Source: JANNNX01 sp031398745 (GTDB lineage Bacteria > Actinomycetota > Acidimicrobiia > Acidimicrobiales > CADCSY01). From it: 48,347 nucleotides of DNA. Positions 1 through 8,490 of this stretch are shown one piece after another (the stretch's first letter is position 1; every line of letters begins with the position of its first letter). Below the pieces are notes generated by a model that was not told the origin of the DNA, did no database searches, and was given only the letters and a program-made list of their open reading frames with translations. The translations under genes and the position numbers were made by a program. The DNA lies in contig JANNNX010000025.1 of NCBI GenBank assembly GCA_031398745.1, positions 1-48,347 of the forward strand. Reading direction: 5' to 3'.

Positions 1-60
1 CCCCCCACACCGCGGCCCCGCCCCCAAACCCCCCGGGGGGGGGGTTTTCCCCGACGCGGA
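1..60. other. Low-complexity contig edge
   Basis: The first 60 bases are runs of C and G (a C6 run abutting a G10 run near 31-46, flanked by AAA and TTTT), so the segment is close to a palindrome of homopolymers. No gene is visible. Such sequence at a contig end is a common place for assembly to stop or err; real chromosome here cannot be excluded. Confidence 0.6.
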
Positions 61-160
61 AGGGGCGCGTGGGCGATGTCACACCCTGTCGGTAGGTTCT
101 CGCTGCGTTCGAGCGCCGGCGTTACGGCCCTCCCCCCGGTCCACCTCAGGGAGGAGCCCC
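61..160 (+). promoter_or_regulatory. comM upstream region: possible -10 and strong SD
   Basis: A TAGGTT hexamer at 93-98 fits the TAnnnT form of other -10 candidates in this window, but no good -35 element is visible. GGGAGGAG at 150-157 is a strong Shine-Dalgarno sequence directly before the ATG at 161 and fixes that start. In many actinobacteria yraN precedes comM; it is not present here because the contig begins too close. Confidence 0.35.
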
Positions 161-1672
161 ATGCTCGCCACCATCGCTTCAGCCACGCTGCTCGGCATCG
201 ACGGGCAACCCGTCGCGGTCGAGGTCCACGTCTCCAGCGGCCTGCCCGGCTTCACCGTCGTCGGCCTGCCCGACGCCGCCTGCCGCGAGTCGCGGGATCG
301 GGTCCGGGCCGCGCTGCTGTCGAGCGGGCTCGGCTGGCCCCTCAAGCGCATCACCGTGAACCTGGCCCCGTCGGGGGTTCGCAAGCAGGGCTCGGTGCTC
401 GACCTGGCCATCGCCGTCGGGGTGCTGGTGGCCGACGAGCAGTTGCCGCCGGCGGCGGCCGACGGGATCTCGTTCTTGGGCGAGCTCGGCCTCGACGGCA
501 CCGTGCGCCCGGTGCCGGGCACCGTCCCCCTGGTCGATGCGCTGAGCGGGGGCACCGTGGTGGTCCCGCGGGCCAGCGTGGTCGAGGCCGACCTGGTCGG
601 GCGCCACCGGGTGCAAGGCGTCGGCCAGCTCACCGAGGTGGTCGAGGCCCTCCGGGGCCGGGCACCCTGGCCCGAGTCGCCCCCGTCTCCGCCCACCCCC
701 GAGCCCGAGATCGGTCCCGATCTTGCCGATGTCCGCGGCCAGGCTGTCGGCCGCCTGGCCATCGAGGTGGCGGCGGCCGGTGGGCACCACCTGCTCATGG
801 TCGGGCCTCCAGGGTCGGGCAAGACCATGCTGGCCCAGCGACTGCCGGGTCTCCTTCCCGATCTGGCTCCGGCCCAGGCCCTGGAGGTGACGCGGGTTCG
901 CTCGGCGGTCGGCCTCGCCCTACCCCCCGGGGGCCTCGCGCGTCGGCCACCCCTGCGGTCACCGCACCACGGGGCGTCGACCGTCTCGCTGCTCGGCGGC
1001 GGGACCGCTCTCATGCGCCCGGGCGAGCTCAGCCTGGCCACCCACGGCGTCCTGTTCCTCGACGAGCTGGGTGAGTTCGCCCCCAGCCTGCTGGATGCCC
1101 TTCGCCAACCCCTGGAGGAAGGGGTCATCCGGGTCTGCCGGGCTCGGGCCGCGGTGACCTTTCCGGCCCGGTTCCAGCTGGTGGCGGCGATGAACCCGTG
1201 TCCCTGCGGCGTGGGCGGTCCGCCCGGCAGCTGCCGGTGCAGCGAGGCCGCCCGGGCCCGCTACGCGCGGCGCCTCTCGGGCCCGCTGCTCGATCGCTTC
1301 GACCTCCGTATCGAGGTCACCCGGCCCGATCCCGGCGACCTGCTCGGGACCGATCCCGGGGAGCCGACGACGTCGGTTGCCGAGCGGGTCCTGGTGGCCC
1401 GGGCCCGGGCGGTCGCCCGCGGGGTGGACGGCAACGCCTTCCTGCCGGCGTCTCGACTCGACGAGGTGGCGCCCGTCTCCGCGAGCGCCGCGGCGTTGCT
1501 CCGCGACGGTCTGCGAGCCGGCATCCTCAGCGCTCGGGGGCTGCACCGGGTGCGTCGCGTCGCTCGCACCATCGCCGATCTCGCCGGCCACCGCGGCCCC
1601 CTGGGCGACGACGACATCGCCCTGGCGCTACAGCTCCGGTCCGAGCCCGACCGTCTGGGGGTGGCAGCATGA
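161..1672 (+). CDS. comM: YifB/ComM family Mg-chelatase-like AAA+ ATPase
   Basis: Full-length (503 aa) ComM/YifB protein. Family members are AAA+ branch-migration helicases that help integrate DNA during transformation and recombination. The N-terminal domain (about 1-170) has the typical opening ATIASATLLGIDG and GLPGFTVVGLPD. The ATPase domain carries Walker A GPPGSGKT at 215-222, Walker B LFLDELGEF, and the family signature NPCPCG followed by a GSCRC cysteine pair, then the C-terminal Mg-chelatase domain. The start has a strong SD. The TGA stop overlaps the dprA ATG in an ATGA junction, so the two are translationally coupled; both act on incoming or recombining single-stranded DNA. Confidence 0.95.
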   Translation: MLATIASATLLGIDGQPVAVEVHVSSGLPGFTVVGLPDAACRESRDRVRAALLSSGLGWPLKRITVNLAPSGVRKQGSVLDLAIAVGVLVADEQLPPAAADGISFLGELGLDGTVRPVPGTVPLVDALSGGTVVVPRASVVEADLVGRHRVQGVGQLTEVVEALRGRAPWPESPPSPPTPEPEIGPDLADVRGQAVGRLAIEVAAAGGHHLLMVGPPGSGKTMLAQRLPGLLPDLAPAQALEVTRVRSAVGLALPPGGLARRPPLRSPHHGASTVSLLGGGTALMRPGELSLATHGVLFLDELGEFAPSLLDALRQPLEEGVIRVCRARAAVTFPARFQLVAAMNPCPCGVGGPPGSCRCSEAARARYARRLSGPLLDRFDLRIEVTRPDPGDLLGTDPGEPTTSVAERVLVARARAVARGVDGNAFLPASRLDEVAPVSASAAALLRDGLRAGILSARGLHRVRRVARTIADLAGHRGPLGDDDIALALQLRSEPDRLGVAA

Positions 1673-2916
1673 ACCAGCCCGCCGCAGCGCCAGCGTCCCC
1701 GGGGCCTCCGTCCCCGGGGCCTCCGTTGCCGGAGGCGGCCTGGGTCCTGGCCCTGGCCCGGTTGGAGTCCATGGGTCCGAAGCGCCTGAGCGCCCTGCTC
1801 TCGGTCTGGCCGGCGTCCGAGGCCTGGCGGCGGGTGGCCGACGGCTCCGCCTCTCGATCGCCCGCCGTACTCGAGGCCGCGGGACCGGTCAGCGACGCGA
1901 CGTGGCCGCGTTGGTCGGCCGCCGCTCGCCAGACCGACGTCGCCGAGCTGTGGCGGGCCCACACCGACGCCGGCATCTCCGTGAGCGTCCTCGGCGAGGA
2001 CGGGCATCCCGAGCGGTTGGCCGAGGGTCCTGATCCGGCGCCCATCGTCTTTCGCCGGGGACGGGCCTCCGTGGTGCCCGACGCCAGCACCCCTTCGGTA
2101 GCGGTGGTGGGGACCCGGCGGTGCTCGGCGGTAGGGAGCTCGGTGGCCCACGAGCTCGGCCACGACCTGGCCGCGGCGGGTGTGGTGGTGGTGTCGGGGC
2201 TCGCTCTCGGCATCGACGGAGCGGCCCACGAGGGTGCGTTGGCCGCCGGCGACGACCACGGAGCCGGGCGGCTGCCGGCCGCGCCGGTGGCCGTGGTCGG
2301 GTGCGGTCTCGACGTCGCCTACCCCCGGCGCCATCGTCTCCTGTGGGAGAGGGTGACGGTTGCGGGGGCGATCGTGTCCGAGTACCCGTTGGGCACACCC
2401 CCCGATCGCTGGCGGTTCCCCGCCCGCAACCGGCTGGTGGCCGCCCTGGCCGATGTGGTCGTGGTGGTCGAAAGCGCCCGCACCGGCGGGTCGATGCACA
2501 CGGTGGATGCCGCGTTGGCCCTGGGGCGGCCAGTGCTGGCGGTGCCCGGCTCGGTTCGCAACCCGGCGGCGATCGGGACGAACGACCTGCTGGCGGCCGG
2601 CTGCGCACCGGTGCGAGACGCCACCGACGTGCTGGTGGCCCTCGGCCTGAGCGATCGCCGGGCACCCACGGAACCAGTCGAGGCCGTCGGGTCTGGCGAC
2701 GGGCTCTCGGGTGCCAGTGATCTCGACCTCGAGCCCGACGCCACGGCGCGGGTGGTCCTCGCTCTCGGCGGAGAAGCGGCCACCTTCGAGCAGCTGGTGG
2801 CGCGCAGCGGGCTCTCGCTGGCCGAGGCGGCGGGGGTGGTAGCCGGCCTCGAGCGGGCCGGGGTGCTCCGGCGCCGCGGCGGCTGGTACGTGCCGGGATC
2901 GATACCCGGTGGCTGA
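1669..2916 (+). CDS. dprA: DNA processing protein DprA
   Basis: DprA/Smf binds single-stranded DNA and loads RecA during transformation. The ATG at 1669 overlaps the comM stop and gives 415 aa; the longer open frame upstream is only absence of stops. A Pro-rich N-terminus and helix-hairpin-like segment (LARLESMGPKRLSALL) precede the Rossmann-like core with VAVVGTRRCS, VVSGLALGIDGAAHEGAL, FPARNRLVAALAD and the GGSMHTVDAAL stretch. The C-terminal ~60 residues form a winged helix (ATFEQLVARSGLSLAEAAGV...LERAGVLRRRGGWY). Forms a comM-dprA operon; whether the host is naturally competent cannot be told from this window. Confidence 0.93.
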   Translation: MNQPAAAPASPGPPSPGPPLPEAAWVLALARLESMGPKRLSALLSVWPASEAWRRVADGSASRSPAVLEAAGPVSDATWPRWSAAARQTDVAELWRAHTDAGISVSVLGEDGHPERLAEGPDPAPIVFRRGRASVVPDASTPSVAVVGTRRCSAVGSSVAHELGHDLAAAGVVVVSGLALGIDGAAHEGALAAGDDHGAGRLPAAPVAVVGCGLDVAYPRRHRLLWERVTVAGAIVSEYPLGTPPDRWRFPARNRLVAALADVVVVVESARTGGSMHTVDAALALGRPVLAVPGSVRNPAAIGTNDLLAAGCAPVRDATDVLVALGLSDRRAPTEPVEAVGSGDGLSGASDLDLEPDATARVVLALGGEAATFEQLVARSGLSLAEAAGVVAGLERAGVLRRRGGWYVPGSIPGG

Positions 2917-2936
2917 CAACCCGCGGTCGGGGCCGT

Positions 2937-2942
2937 TAGCGT
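2937..2942 (+). promoter_or_regulatory. Candidate -10 for near-leaderless xerC
   Basis: TAGCGT at 2937-2942 ends 9 nt before the xerC ATG at 2952, with no clear SD between. The spacing would place transcription start at or next to the start codon, like other first genes in this window. Confidence 0.4.
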
Positions 2943-2951
2943 CCACGGGGC

Positions 2952-3851
2952 ATGGGATGGGAGATCGACGGCTTCACGCAGTCGTTGACGGCCGCCGCAC
3001 CCCCGACCGTCGCCGCCTACCGCCGCGACGTGGTCGCGTTCGCCGACTGGGCTGCCCGTGGCGGTCACGAAGGGCCCGAGCAGATCGACCGGCGCCTGCT
3101 TCGGCGTTACCTCGCCCACCTCGCCACCCGGCGATACGCCCGGCGCACGGTGGCCCGCAAGGCATCGGCGCTGCGGCGCTACTTCCGTTGGTGCCTCGCA
3201 TCCGGCCGAGTCGACAGCGACCCCACGGCCGGTCTGTCCACCCCCAGCGGACCAGGGCGGCTGCCTCGGGTGCTGCGGAGCGACGAGCTCGAGGTGCTCC
3301 TCGACGATCCCCCGGTGGCGGTCGACGGCGACGACGAGTGCGTTCGCCTGCGAGACGATGCCGTGCTCGAGCTGCTCTACGGCAGCGGGCTGCGGGTGGG
3401 CGAGTTGTGCGGGCTGCGGATCGAGGACGTCGACGCCCGGGGACGAGCGGTCACGGTGTGGGGCAAGGGCTCCAAGCAGCGTCGGGTGCCGATGAGCGAG
3501 CCGGCGGCCGAGGCGGTCGCCGGCTGGCTCGGCACGGGGCGGCCGGCACTGGTGGAGGCCCATACGCCGCCCGACGCGCTGTTCCTCAACCGTCGGGGTC
3601 GCCCGCTCGGGACCCGCGACGTTCGGCGCATCGTCGACCGCCGAGCGTCGTCCCCGACCCACCCCCACGCCCTGCGCCACACCTTCGCCACCCACCTGCT
3701 CGACGGCGGTGCTGACCTGCGGGCGGTTCAAGAGCTGCTCGGTCATGCCGATCTGTCGACCACCCAGCACTACACTCATGTCAGCAAGGAGCGGCTGCGC
3801 GCCGTGCACGCAGCGACCCATCCCCGGGCTCGAACGCACTCCAGGGACTGA
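2952..3851 (+). CDS. xerC: Tyrosine recombinase XerC
   Basis: Site-specific tyrosine recombinase that resolves chromosome dimers at dif with XerD. 299 aa, the family's normal length. N-terminal SAM-like core-binding domain (about 1-95), then the catalytic domain with all active residues visible: R148 (GSGLRVGEL), K172 (KGSKQRRVP), H239 and R242 (HALRHTF), H265 (LLGHADLSTTQ) and nucleophile Y274 (HYTHVS). The tail AVHAATHPRA is the XerC form rather than XerD. Lies between dprA and the WhiG-type sigma gene, the usual actinobacterial position; the sigma gene start is only 1 nt beyond its stop. Confidence 0.92.
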   Translation: MGWEIDGFTQSLTAAAPPTVAAYRRDVVAFADWAARGGHEGPEQIDRRLLRRYLAHLATRRYARRTVARKASALRRYFRWCLASGRVDSDPTAGLSTPSGPGRLPRVLRSDELEVLLDDPPVAVDGDDECVRLRDDAVLELLYGSGLRVGELCGLRIEDVDARGRAVTVWGKGSKQRRVPMSEPAAEAVAGWLGTGRPALVEAHTPPDALFLNRRGRPLGTRDVRRIVDRRASSPTHPHALRHTFATHLLDGGADLRAVQELLGHADLSTTQHYTHVSKERLRAVHAATHPRARTHSRD

Positions 3852-3852
3852 C

Positions 3853-4635
3853 GTGGAACTCGACGATGCCACAGAGGTGGGCCGCCTGTGGGTCCGCTAC
3901 AAGGACTCTGCTGATGCGGACCTGCGCGACCAGCTGATCCTGCACTACTCGCCCCTGGTCAAGTACGTCGCCGGGCGTGTGGCCGTCGGGCTCCCGCAGA
4001 ACGTCGAGCAGGCCGATCTCGTCAGCTACGGCATCTTCGGACTGATCGACGCCATCGAGAAGTTCGACCTCGAGCGCGGCTACAAGTTCGAGACTTACGC
4101 CATTGCCCGGATCAAGGGCGCCATCCTCGACGAGCTGCGCTCGATCGACTGGGTGCCCCGCTCGGTGCGGGCCAAGGCCCGGGCGCTCGAGACCGCCTAC
4201 GCCAAGCTCGAGTCCGAACTCCACCGCACGCCCACCGATGTCGAGCTGGCCCACGAGCTCGATGTGAGCGACGAGCAGTTCCAGACCACCCTCAGTCAGA
4301 TCTCCTTCGTCGGCCTGGTCGCTCTCGACGAGCTGCTCTCGGTGGGGGGCAGCCGCGGCGACTCCCTGACCCTGGGCGACACGGTGCCCGACCAGTCGGA
4401 CGGCCCGGTGGCCGCCTACGAGGTCGAGGAGATGCGCCAGATCCTGGCGGACGCCATCAACCGCATGCCCGAGCGGGAGAAGATCGTCCTCACCCTCTAC
4501 TACTACGAGGGCCTGACGCTGGCCGAGATCGGCGACGTGCTCGGGGTGACCGAAAGCCGGGTCTGCCAGATCCACACCAAGGCGGTCATCCACATGCGGG
4601 CCAAGATCGCCCACGCCGAGCGCGAGCCGGCCTAG
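3853..4635 (+). CDS. whiG: FliA/WhiG family RNA polymerase sigma factor
   Basis: Group 3 sigma-70 factor, 260 aa from a GTG at 3853 just after the xerC stop. An ATG upstream in frame would run into xerC and add residues with no sigma homology. Sigma-2 (about 25-100) contains DLVSYGIFGLIDAIEKFD and YKFETYAIARIKGAILDELR followed by DWVPRSVR, the FliA/WhiG signature; sigma-3 spans 105-160; sigma-4 (about 200-250) has LTLYYYEGLTLAEIGDVLGVTESRVCQIHTKA. In Streptomyces, WhiG controls sporulation and is held by the anti-sigma RsiG with c-di-GMP. No RsiG is in this window, and no flagellar genes are either, so the regulon is unknown; a c-di-GMP enzyme does lie at 44942-47572. Confidence 0.88.
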   Translation: MELDDATEVGRLWVRYKDSADADLRDQLILHYSPLVKYVAGRVAVGLPQNVEQADLVSYGIFGLIDAIEKFDLERGYKFETYAIARIKGAILDELRSIDWVPRSVRAKARALETAYAKLESELHRTPTDVELAHELDVSDEQFQTTLSQISFVGLVALDELLSVGGSRGDSLTLGDTVPDQSDGPVAAYEVEEMRQILADAINRMPEREKIVLTLYYYEGLTLAEIGDVLGVTESRVCQIHTKAVIHMRAKIAHAEREPA

Positions 4636-4663
4636 CGCACGCCGGCGTCGGCCGGCTCCGGTT

Positions 4664-4688
4664 CGCCGCCTGGCGGCGTGTTCGTTCC
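4664..4688 (+). terminator. Weak hairpin after the sigma gene
   Basis: CGCCGC (4664-4669), loop CTG, GCGGCG (4673-4678), followed by the moderately T-rich TGTTCGTTCC. It sits 29 nt after the sigma factor stop. Stem is short and the T tract is interrupted, so termination is only a possibility. Confidence 0.35.
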
Positions 4689-4748
4689 AACTCCCCCTGC
4701 TCCTGAGCACCGCTTCCCCGGTCCGGCTCTCGGCTTTGGGGAGGCACC

Positions 4749-6530
4749 GTGCCCACCCGTCATCGGGCACGCGCACGTGCCCATGCCGCGCTCGGTGGCG
4801 CGGTTTCGGTCGTCGTTCGCGGACACCGTCGGGCCCGTCGCCTGGCGGTAGTCCTGGCCGTATCGGCAGCCGCCGTCGTGCCCTCACCGGCGCTGGCGGC
4901 GTTGTCCTATGCGCCGCCCGTCGATCACCCGGTCAGCGACCCGTATCGGGCGCCGTCGGGACCCTACGCAGCCGGCAACCGTGGTGTGGATTACCTGACC
5001 ACGCCGGGTGAACCGGTGGCCGCGGCCGCCGACGGCGAGGTGACCTTCGCCGGCCAGGTCGGTGGCCAGCTCCACGTCGTGGTCCTCCACGCCGACGGGG
5101 TGCGAACCAGCTACTCGTTCCTCCGGTCGGTCGCCGTGGACCGGGGGGACCGGGTGACGCAGGGTGACCCGGTGGGGGAGGCCGGCGACGGGTTGCACTT
5201 CGGGGCGCGGGTGGGCGAGGACTACATCGACCCGACGAGCCTGTGGCTCCGACCCCGCACGGTCCACCTCGTCCCCACCGGCGAGGTTCGCCCGGCGTCG
5301 AGGGCCGAGGAGGCGAGTTGGCTCGGTCAGGCGTTGGGCGGTGGGCTGGGTTGGGGTCGAGACGGCCTTGCCTGGGTCCAGGGGACGACCAGCGAGGCCG
5401 CCGACGCCGCCGTCGGTCTGGTGGCGCTGGCAGGCGAGCGGGGGTGGGAGGAAGTGCAGGCCCAGCTGGCCGACCTCTGGCTCAAGGCCGAGATCTACAG
5501 CAGCTACGCCGCCCAGTTCGCCAACCCGGCGGTTCACGACCTACTCGTGCTGGCACCCCGAGCTGCCGCTTTCGCCGCAGGCCAAGACGCGTGTACGCCG
5601 GCGACAGAACCCGTGCCCGACGGTGGTGGCGCGGCCTCGGGTGAGCGGATCCTGGTGCTGGTCGGCGGGTTTGGGTCGGCCGCCGGCTCGGCCAGCGTGC
5701 TCGACGTCGACGCCGCGGGGCTGGGTTACGACGACGAGCACGTCCTGCAGTTCTCCTACCGAGGAGGGCGGGCGCCGGGGACGGGCTCGGTGGAGGGCAT
5801 CGAGGTGAACGACTACACCCCAGCCGACACCTTCGGTGACCTGACCGAAGCCGGGTCGCGTCTGCGTCAGTTGCTCCAAGACCTGCGGCGCACCCACCCG
5901 GGCGTGGCCGTTGACCTCGTCGCCCACTCCCAGGGCGGGGTCGTCGCCCGCCTGGCGCTGGAGCGGACCGACGACTTCGACGCCCGGATGCCTCGGATCG
6001 ACCACGTCGTCACCCTGGGCAGCCCGCACCACGGGGCCGACCTGGCCACGGCAGACGCCCTCCTCGGCACCGGGCCCGGTGGCCGGGCGGTTCAGGAGGC
6101 GATCACCTCGGCGACCGGGGGAGGGGTGGCGGCCGACTCGGTGGCGGCCGCCCAGCTCCGGGAGGGGTCGGAGCTGCTCGACGCCCTCGACGACCGCCGG
6201 CTCCCGGCGGCGACGAGGGTGACCTCGATCGCGGCCGAGGGCGACCTGGTGGTCCCGGCCCTGCACTCGGCCCTCGACGGCGCCACCAACGTCCTCGTGC
6301 CCCTGACCGGTGCCACCGCCCACGGCGATCTCCCGGGCTCGGACGTGGCGCATCGGGAGCTGGCCCTGGCCCTGGCCGACGCGCCGCCGACCTGTCGGGG
6401 CCTGGCCGCCGGGTTGGCGACGGCTCGCGGCATCAGCCTGCTCGAGGACGTCGCCGGCCTGTTCGCCGGCATCTCGGTCGATGCCCTGGTGCTGCGCCCG
6501 GAGGCACTGCTGGTCCGGGCGTGGCCGTGA
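4749..6530 (+). CDS. Exported degenerate LytM (M23-like) domain fused to an alpha/beta-hydrolase
   Basis: 593 aa from GTG 4749, preceded by GAGG. Residues 30-50 form a signal peptide (Arg-rich start, hydrophobic core, ALA cleavage near 50). Residues about 54-167 have the M23/LytM layout, but two of four expected zinc ligands are changed: the HxxxD motif reads N77-R-G-V-D81, and the HxH motif reads G148-L-H150-F. A catalytic endopeptidase is therefore unlikely; LytM activators such as EnvC and NlpD are known precedents. After a helical linker, residues from about 298 form an alpha/beta-hydrolase of lipase/PGAP1 type: LVLVGGFGS, nucleophile elbow AHSQGG with S394, candidate acid D499 and His 525 or 535. 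Streptomyces and mycobacteria also carry an M23 gene beside rpsB, so the position is conserved; the hydrolase fusion is the unusual part. Confidence 0.8.
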   Translation: MPTRHRARARAHAALGGAVSVVVRGHRRARRLAVVLAVSAAAVVPSPALAALSYAPPVDHPVSDPYRAPSGPYAAGNRGVDYLTTPGEPVAAAADGEVTFAGQVGGQLHVVVLHADGVRTSYSFLRSVAVDRGDRVTQGDPVGEAGDGLHFGARVGEDYIDPTSLWLRPRTVHLVPTGEVRPASRAEEASWLGQALGGGLGWGRDGLAWVQGTTSEAADAAVGLVALAGERGWEEVQAQLADLWLKAEIYSSYAAQFANPAVHDLLVLAPRAAAFAAGQDACTPATEPVPDGGGAASGERILVLVGGFGSAAGSASVLDVDAAGLGYDDEHVLQFSYRGGRAPGTGSVEGIEVNDYTPADTFGDLTEAGSRLRQLLQDLRRTHPGVAVDLVAHSQGGVVARLALERTDDFDARMPRIDHVVTLGSPHHGADLATADALLGTGPGGRAVQEAITSATGGGVAADSVAAAQLREGSELLDALDDRRLPAATRVTSIAAEGDLVVPALHSALDGATNVLVPLTGATAHGDLPGSDVAHRELALALADAPPTCRGLAAGLATARGISLLEDVAGLFAGISVDALVLRPEALLVRAWP

Positions 6531-6539
6531 CCGTTCGAC

Positions 6540-6585
6540 CCGCGGCGCCGCGGAGTTCCCGACCCACCCCCGGGCTCCCTAGACT
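6540..6585 (+). promoter_or_regulatory. rpsB promoter with overlapping palindrome
   Basis: TAGACT at 6580-6585 is a good -10 box; TTCCCG at 6556-6561 is a possible weak -35 with an 18-nt spacer. Immediately upstream, 6540-6553 is a perfect 14-nt palindrome (CCGCGGCGCCGCGG), which could be an operator or the remains of a terminator for the preceding gene. Confidence 0.45.
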
Positions 6586-6633
6586 CAGCTCCTCACGTCG
6601 CGGCCGCCGATGCGGTCGCGCGACACCTACCCG

Positions 6634-6662
6634 GTGCGGCACCCACGGTCGTGGTCCGCCAC
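6634..6662 (+). promoter_or_regulatory. Hairpin in the rpsB leader
   Basis: With transcription starting near 6592 the rpsB leader is about 108 nt. Within it GTGCGG (6634-6639) pairs with CCGCCAC (6656-6662, one bulge), enclosing CCAC-GGTC-GTGG (6643-6654). Leader structures that let S2 control its own operon are known in other bacteria; this one is only a candidate. Confidence 0.35.
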
Positions 6663-6699
6663 GCGCCGCCTCGGGTCCAACCGTTGGGAGCAGATCACC

Positions 6700-7686
6700 A
6701 TGGGCGCAGTCGTCACGACGCGGCAACTCCTCGAGGCCGGGGTCCACTTCGGTCACCAGACCCGTCGCTGGAACCCGAAGATGAAGCGGTACATCCGGGG
6801 GGAGCGCAACGGCATCTACCTCATCGACCTCGAGCAGACCCTCACCGGCATCGACAAGTCGTACCGGTTCGTACGCGAGATCGCCGCCAACGGCGGGACC
6901 GTCCTCTTCGTGGGCACCAAGAAGCAGTCCCAGGAGGCCATCGCTGGCGCGGCCCAACGCTCGGGCATGCCCTGGATCAACGAGCGGTGGCTGGGCGGGA
7001 TGCTCACCAACTTCTCGACCATGAGCGGCCGGGTCAAGAAGATGCAGGAGTACCAGCGCATGCGGGCCATGGGCGACTTCGAGGTCATGCCCAAGAAGGA
7101 AGCGCTCATGATCCAGCGCGAGCTGGAGAAGCTGGAGCGCAACCTGATCGGCATCCGTTCGATGGCCAAGCTGCCGGACGCCATCTTCGTGCTCGACACC
7201 AAGAAGGAGCACATCTGCGTCGGTGAGGCCAACAAGCTCGGCATCCCGGTGGTGGCGGTGGTCGACACCAACTGCGACCCCGACGTCATCGACTTCGTGA
7301 TCCCCGGCAACGACGACGCCATCCGCTCGGGCACCCTGATGGCCAGCATCATCGCCGAGGCCGTCGAGGAGGGTCGCTTCCTGGCGGAGCGCCGCGGCGT
7401 GGTCACCCCGCCGCCGCCCCCGACCGCCGAGGAGGAGGCCGCCCGGGCCGCCCAGCAAGCTGTGGCCCGCGAGGCGGCGGCGGCCGAGGCTGCGGCCCGC
7501 GCCGCCCGCGTGGTGGAGGCGCCCGAAACCGCCGATGCCGAGGCCGATGCCCCGACAGGCGCCGAGGCCGAGGCTGAGGTCCAGGCCGAGGGCACCGTCG
7601 AGGGTTCGGCTGAGCCCGACGCGACGGACGTGGCTGAAGGCACGGCGGAGAGCATCGACCAGGCCGACGGCGAGGAGGCGTCCTGA
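6700..7686 (+). CDS. rpsB: 30S ribosomal protein S2
   Basis: S2 protein of the small subunit. ATG at 6700 (GGGAG upstream) gives 328 aa starting MGAVVTTRQLLEAGVHFGHQ; the longer frame from 6610 adds non-homologous residues. The S2 core runs to about residue 232 (family motifs HFGHQTRRWNPKM, ERWLGGMLTNF, PVVAVVDTNCDP). The last ~95 residues are an Ala/Glu-rich low-complexity tail absent from most S2 proteins, similar in composition to tails on other proteins here. The stop TGA shares its A with the ATG of tsf. Confidence 0.97.
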   Translation: MGAVVTTRQLLEAGVHFGHQTRRWNPKMKRYIRGERNGIYLIDLEQTLTGIDKSYRFVREIAANGGTVLFVGTKKQSQEAIAGAAQRSGMPWINERWLGGMLTNFSTMSGRVKKMQEYQRMRAMGDFEVMPKKEALMIQRELEKLERNLIGIRSMAKLPDAIFVLDTKKEHICVGEANKLGIPVVAVVDTNCDPDVIDFVIPGNDDAIRSGTLMASIIAEAVEEGRFLAERRGVVTPPPPPTAEEEAARAAQQAVAREAAAAEAAARAARVVEAPETADAEADAPTGAEAEAEVQAEGTVEGSAEPDATDVAEGTAESIDQADGEEAS

Positions 7687-8489
7687 TGCCGGAGTTCAGT
7701 GCCAAGGACGTGCAACGGCTCCGCCAGGAGACCGGCGCCGGGATGATGGACGCCAAGCGCGCTCTGCAGAGCAACGACGGTGACTTCGAGGTCGCCCGCC
7801 GCTGGCTCCAGGAGAAGGGTCTGGCCAAGGCGGCCGAGCGAGCGACCCGGGAGAACGCCCAGGGCGCGGTTGCCCTCGGTCGCTCGGGCCCGACCGCAGC
7901 CCTGGTCGAGCTCAAGTCCGAGACCGATTTCGTGGCCAAGAGCGCCGAGTTCGTGGCCCTCGGCCAGGCCATCGCCGATGCTGTGGCCGCCGACGGCGAG
8001 GCTGCCACCGCCGGCTTCACCGAGCGGGTGGCGGAGCTGACGCTCAGCCTCAAGGAGAACATCGAGGTCGGCCGGGTGGTCCGCTTCGAGCCGGCAGCCG
8101 GCAACGTGCTCGACGCCTACCTGCACATCCAGGCCGACCACGGCGTCAACGGGGTGCTGGTCGAGTTGTCCGGCGCCACCGTCGAGCTGGCTCACCAGGT
8201 CGCCCTGCACATCTCCTTCGCCCGCCCCTCGGTGCTGGCCGCGGAGGACTTCTCGGCCGACGAGGTGGAGAGCCAGCGCGAACTGCTCGAGAACCAGACC
8301 CGCAACGAGGGAAAGCCCGAGCAGGCCCTGCCCAAGATCGTGGAGGGCAAGCTCAACGGGTGGCGCAAGCGGGTGCCCGACGGCGCCCTCCTGGAGCAGC
8401 CGTTCGTGGCGGACGAGAAGCAGTCGGTGGCGGCCGCCATCGGCGATGCCACCATCGTCCGGTTCGCCCAGGTGGAGATCACTGGCTGA
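7686..8489 (+). CDS. tsf: Elongation factor Ts
   Basis: GDP/GTP exchange factor for EF-Tu, 267 aa. The N-terminal UBA-like domain reads VQRLRQETGAGMMDAKRAL, followed by the signature LVELKSETDFVAKSAEF and the dimerisation region. Starts in the rpsB stop codon (TGATG), so S2 and EF-Ts are translationally coupled, as in nearly all bacteria. The next gene, pyrH, starts 1 nt after its stop. Confidence 0.97.
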   Translation: MPEFSAKDVQRLRQETGAGMMDAKRALQSNDGDFEVARRWLQEKGLAKAAERATRENAQGAVALGRSGPTAALVELKSETDFVAKSAEFVALGQAIADAVAADGEAATAGFTERVAELTLSLKENIEVGRVVRFEPAAGNVLDAYLHIQADHGVNGVLVELSGATVELAHQVALHISFARPSVLAAEDFSADEVESQRELLENQTRNEGKPEQALPKIVEGKLNGWRKRVPDGALLEQPFVADEKQSVAAAIGDATIVRFAQVEITG

Positions 8490-8490
8490 C

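Noticed and set aside
1..60. C/G homopolymer runs as a biological element (quadruplex or origin)
   Set aside because: At a contig edge such runs are most often an assembly end effect, and nothing adjacent supports a function.
4749..5250. Active M23 endopeptidase
   Set aside because: Two of four metal ligands are replaced (N77, G148), so activity is improbable.
6540..6553. 14-nt palindrome as a terminator of the hydrolase gene
   Set aside because: It has no loop space as a perfect palindrome of this length and no T tract; kept only as a possible operator.
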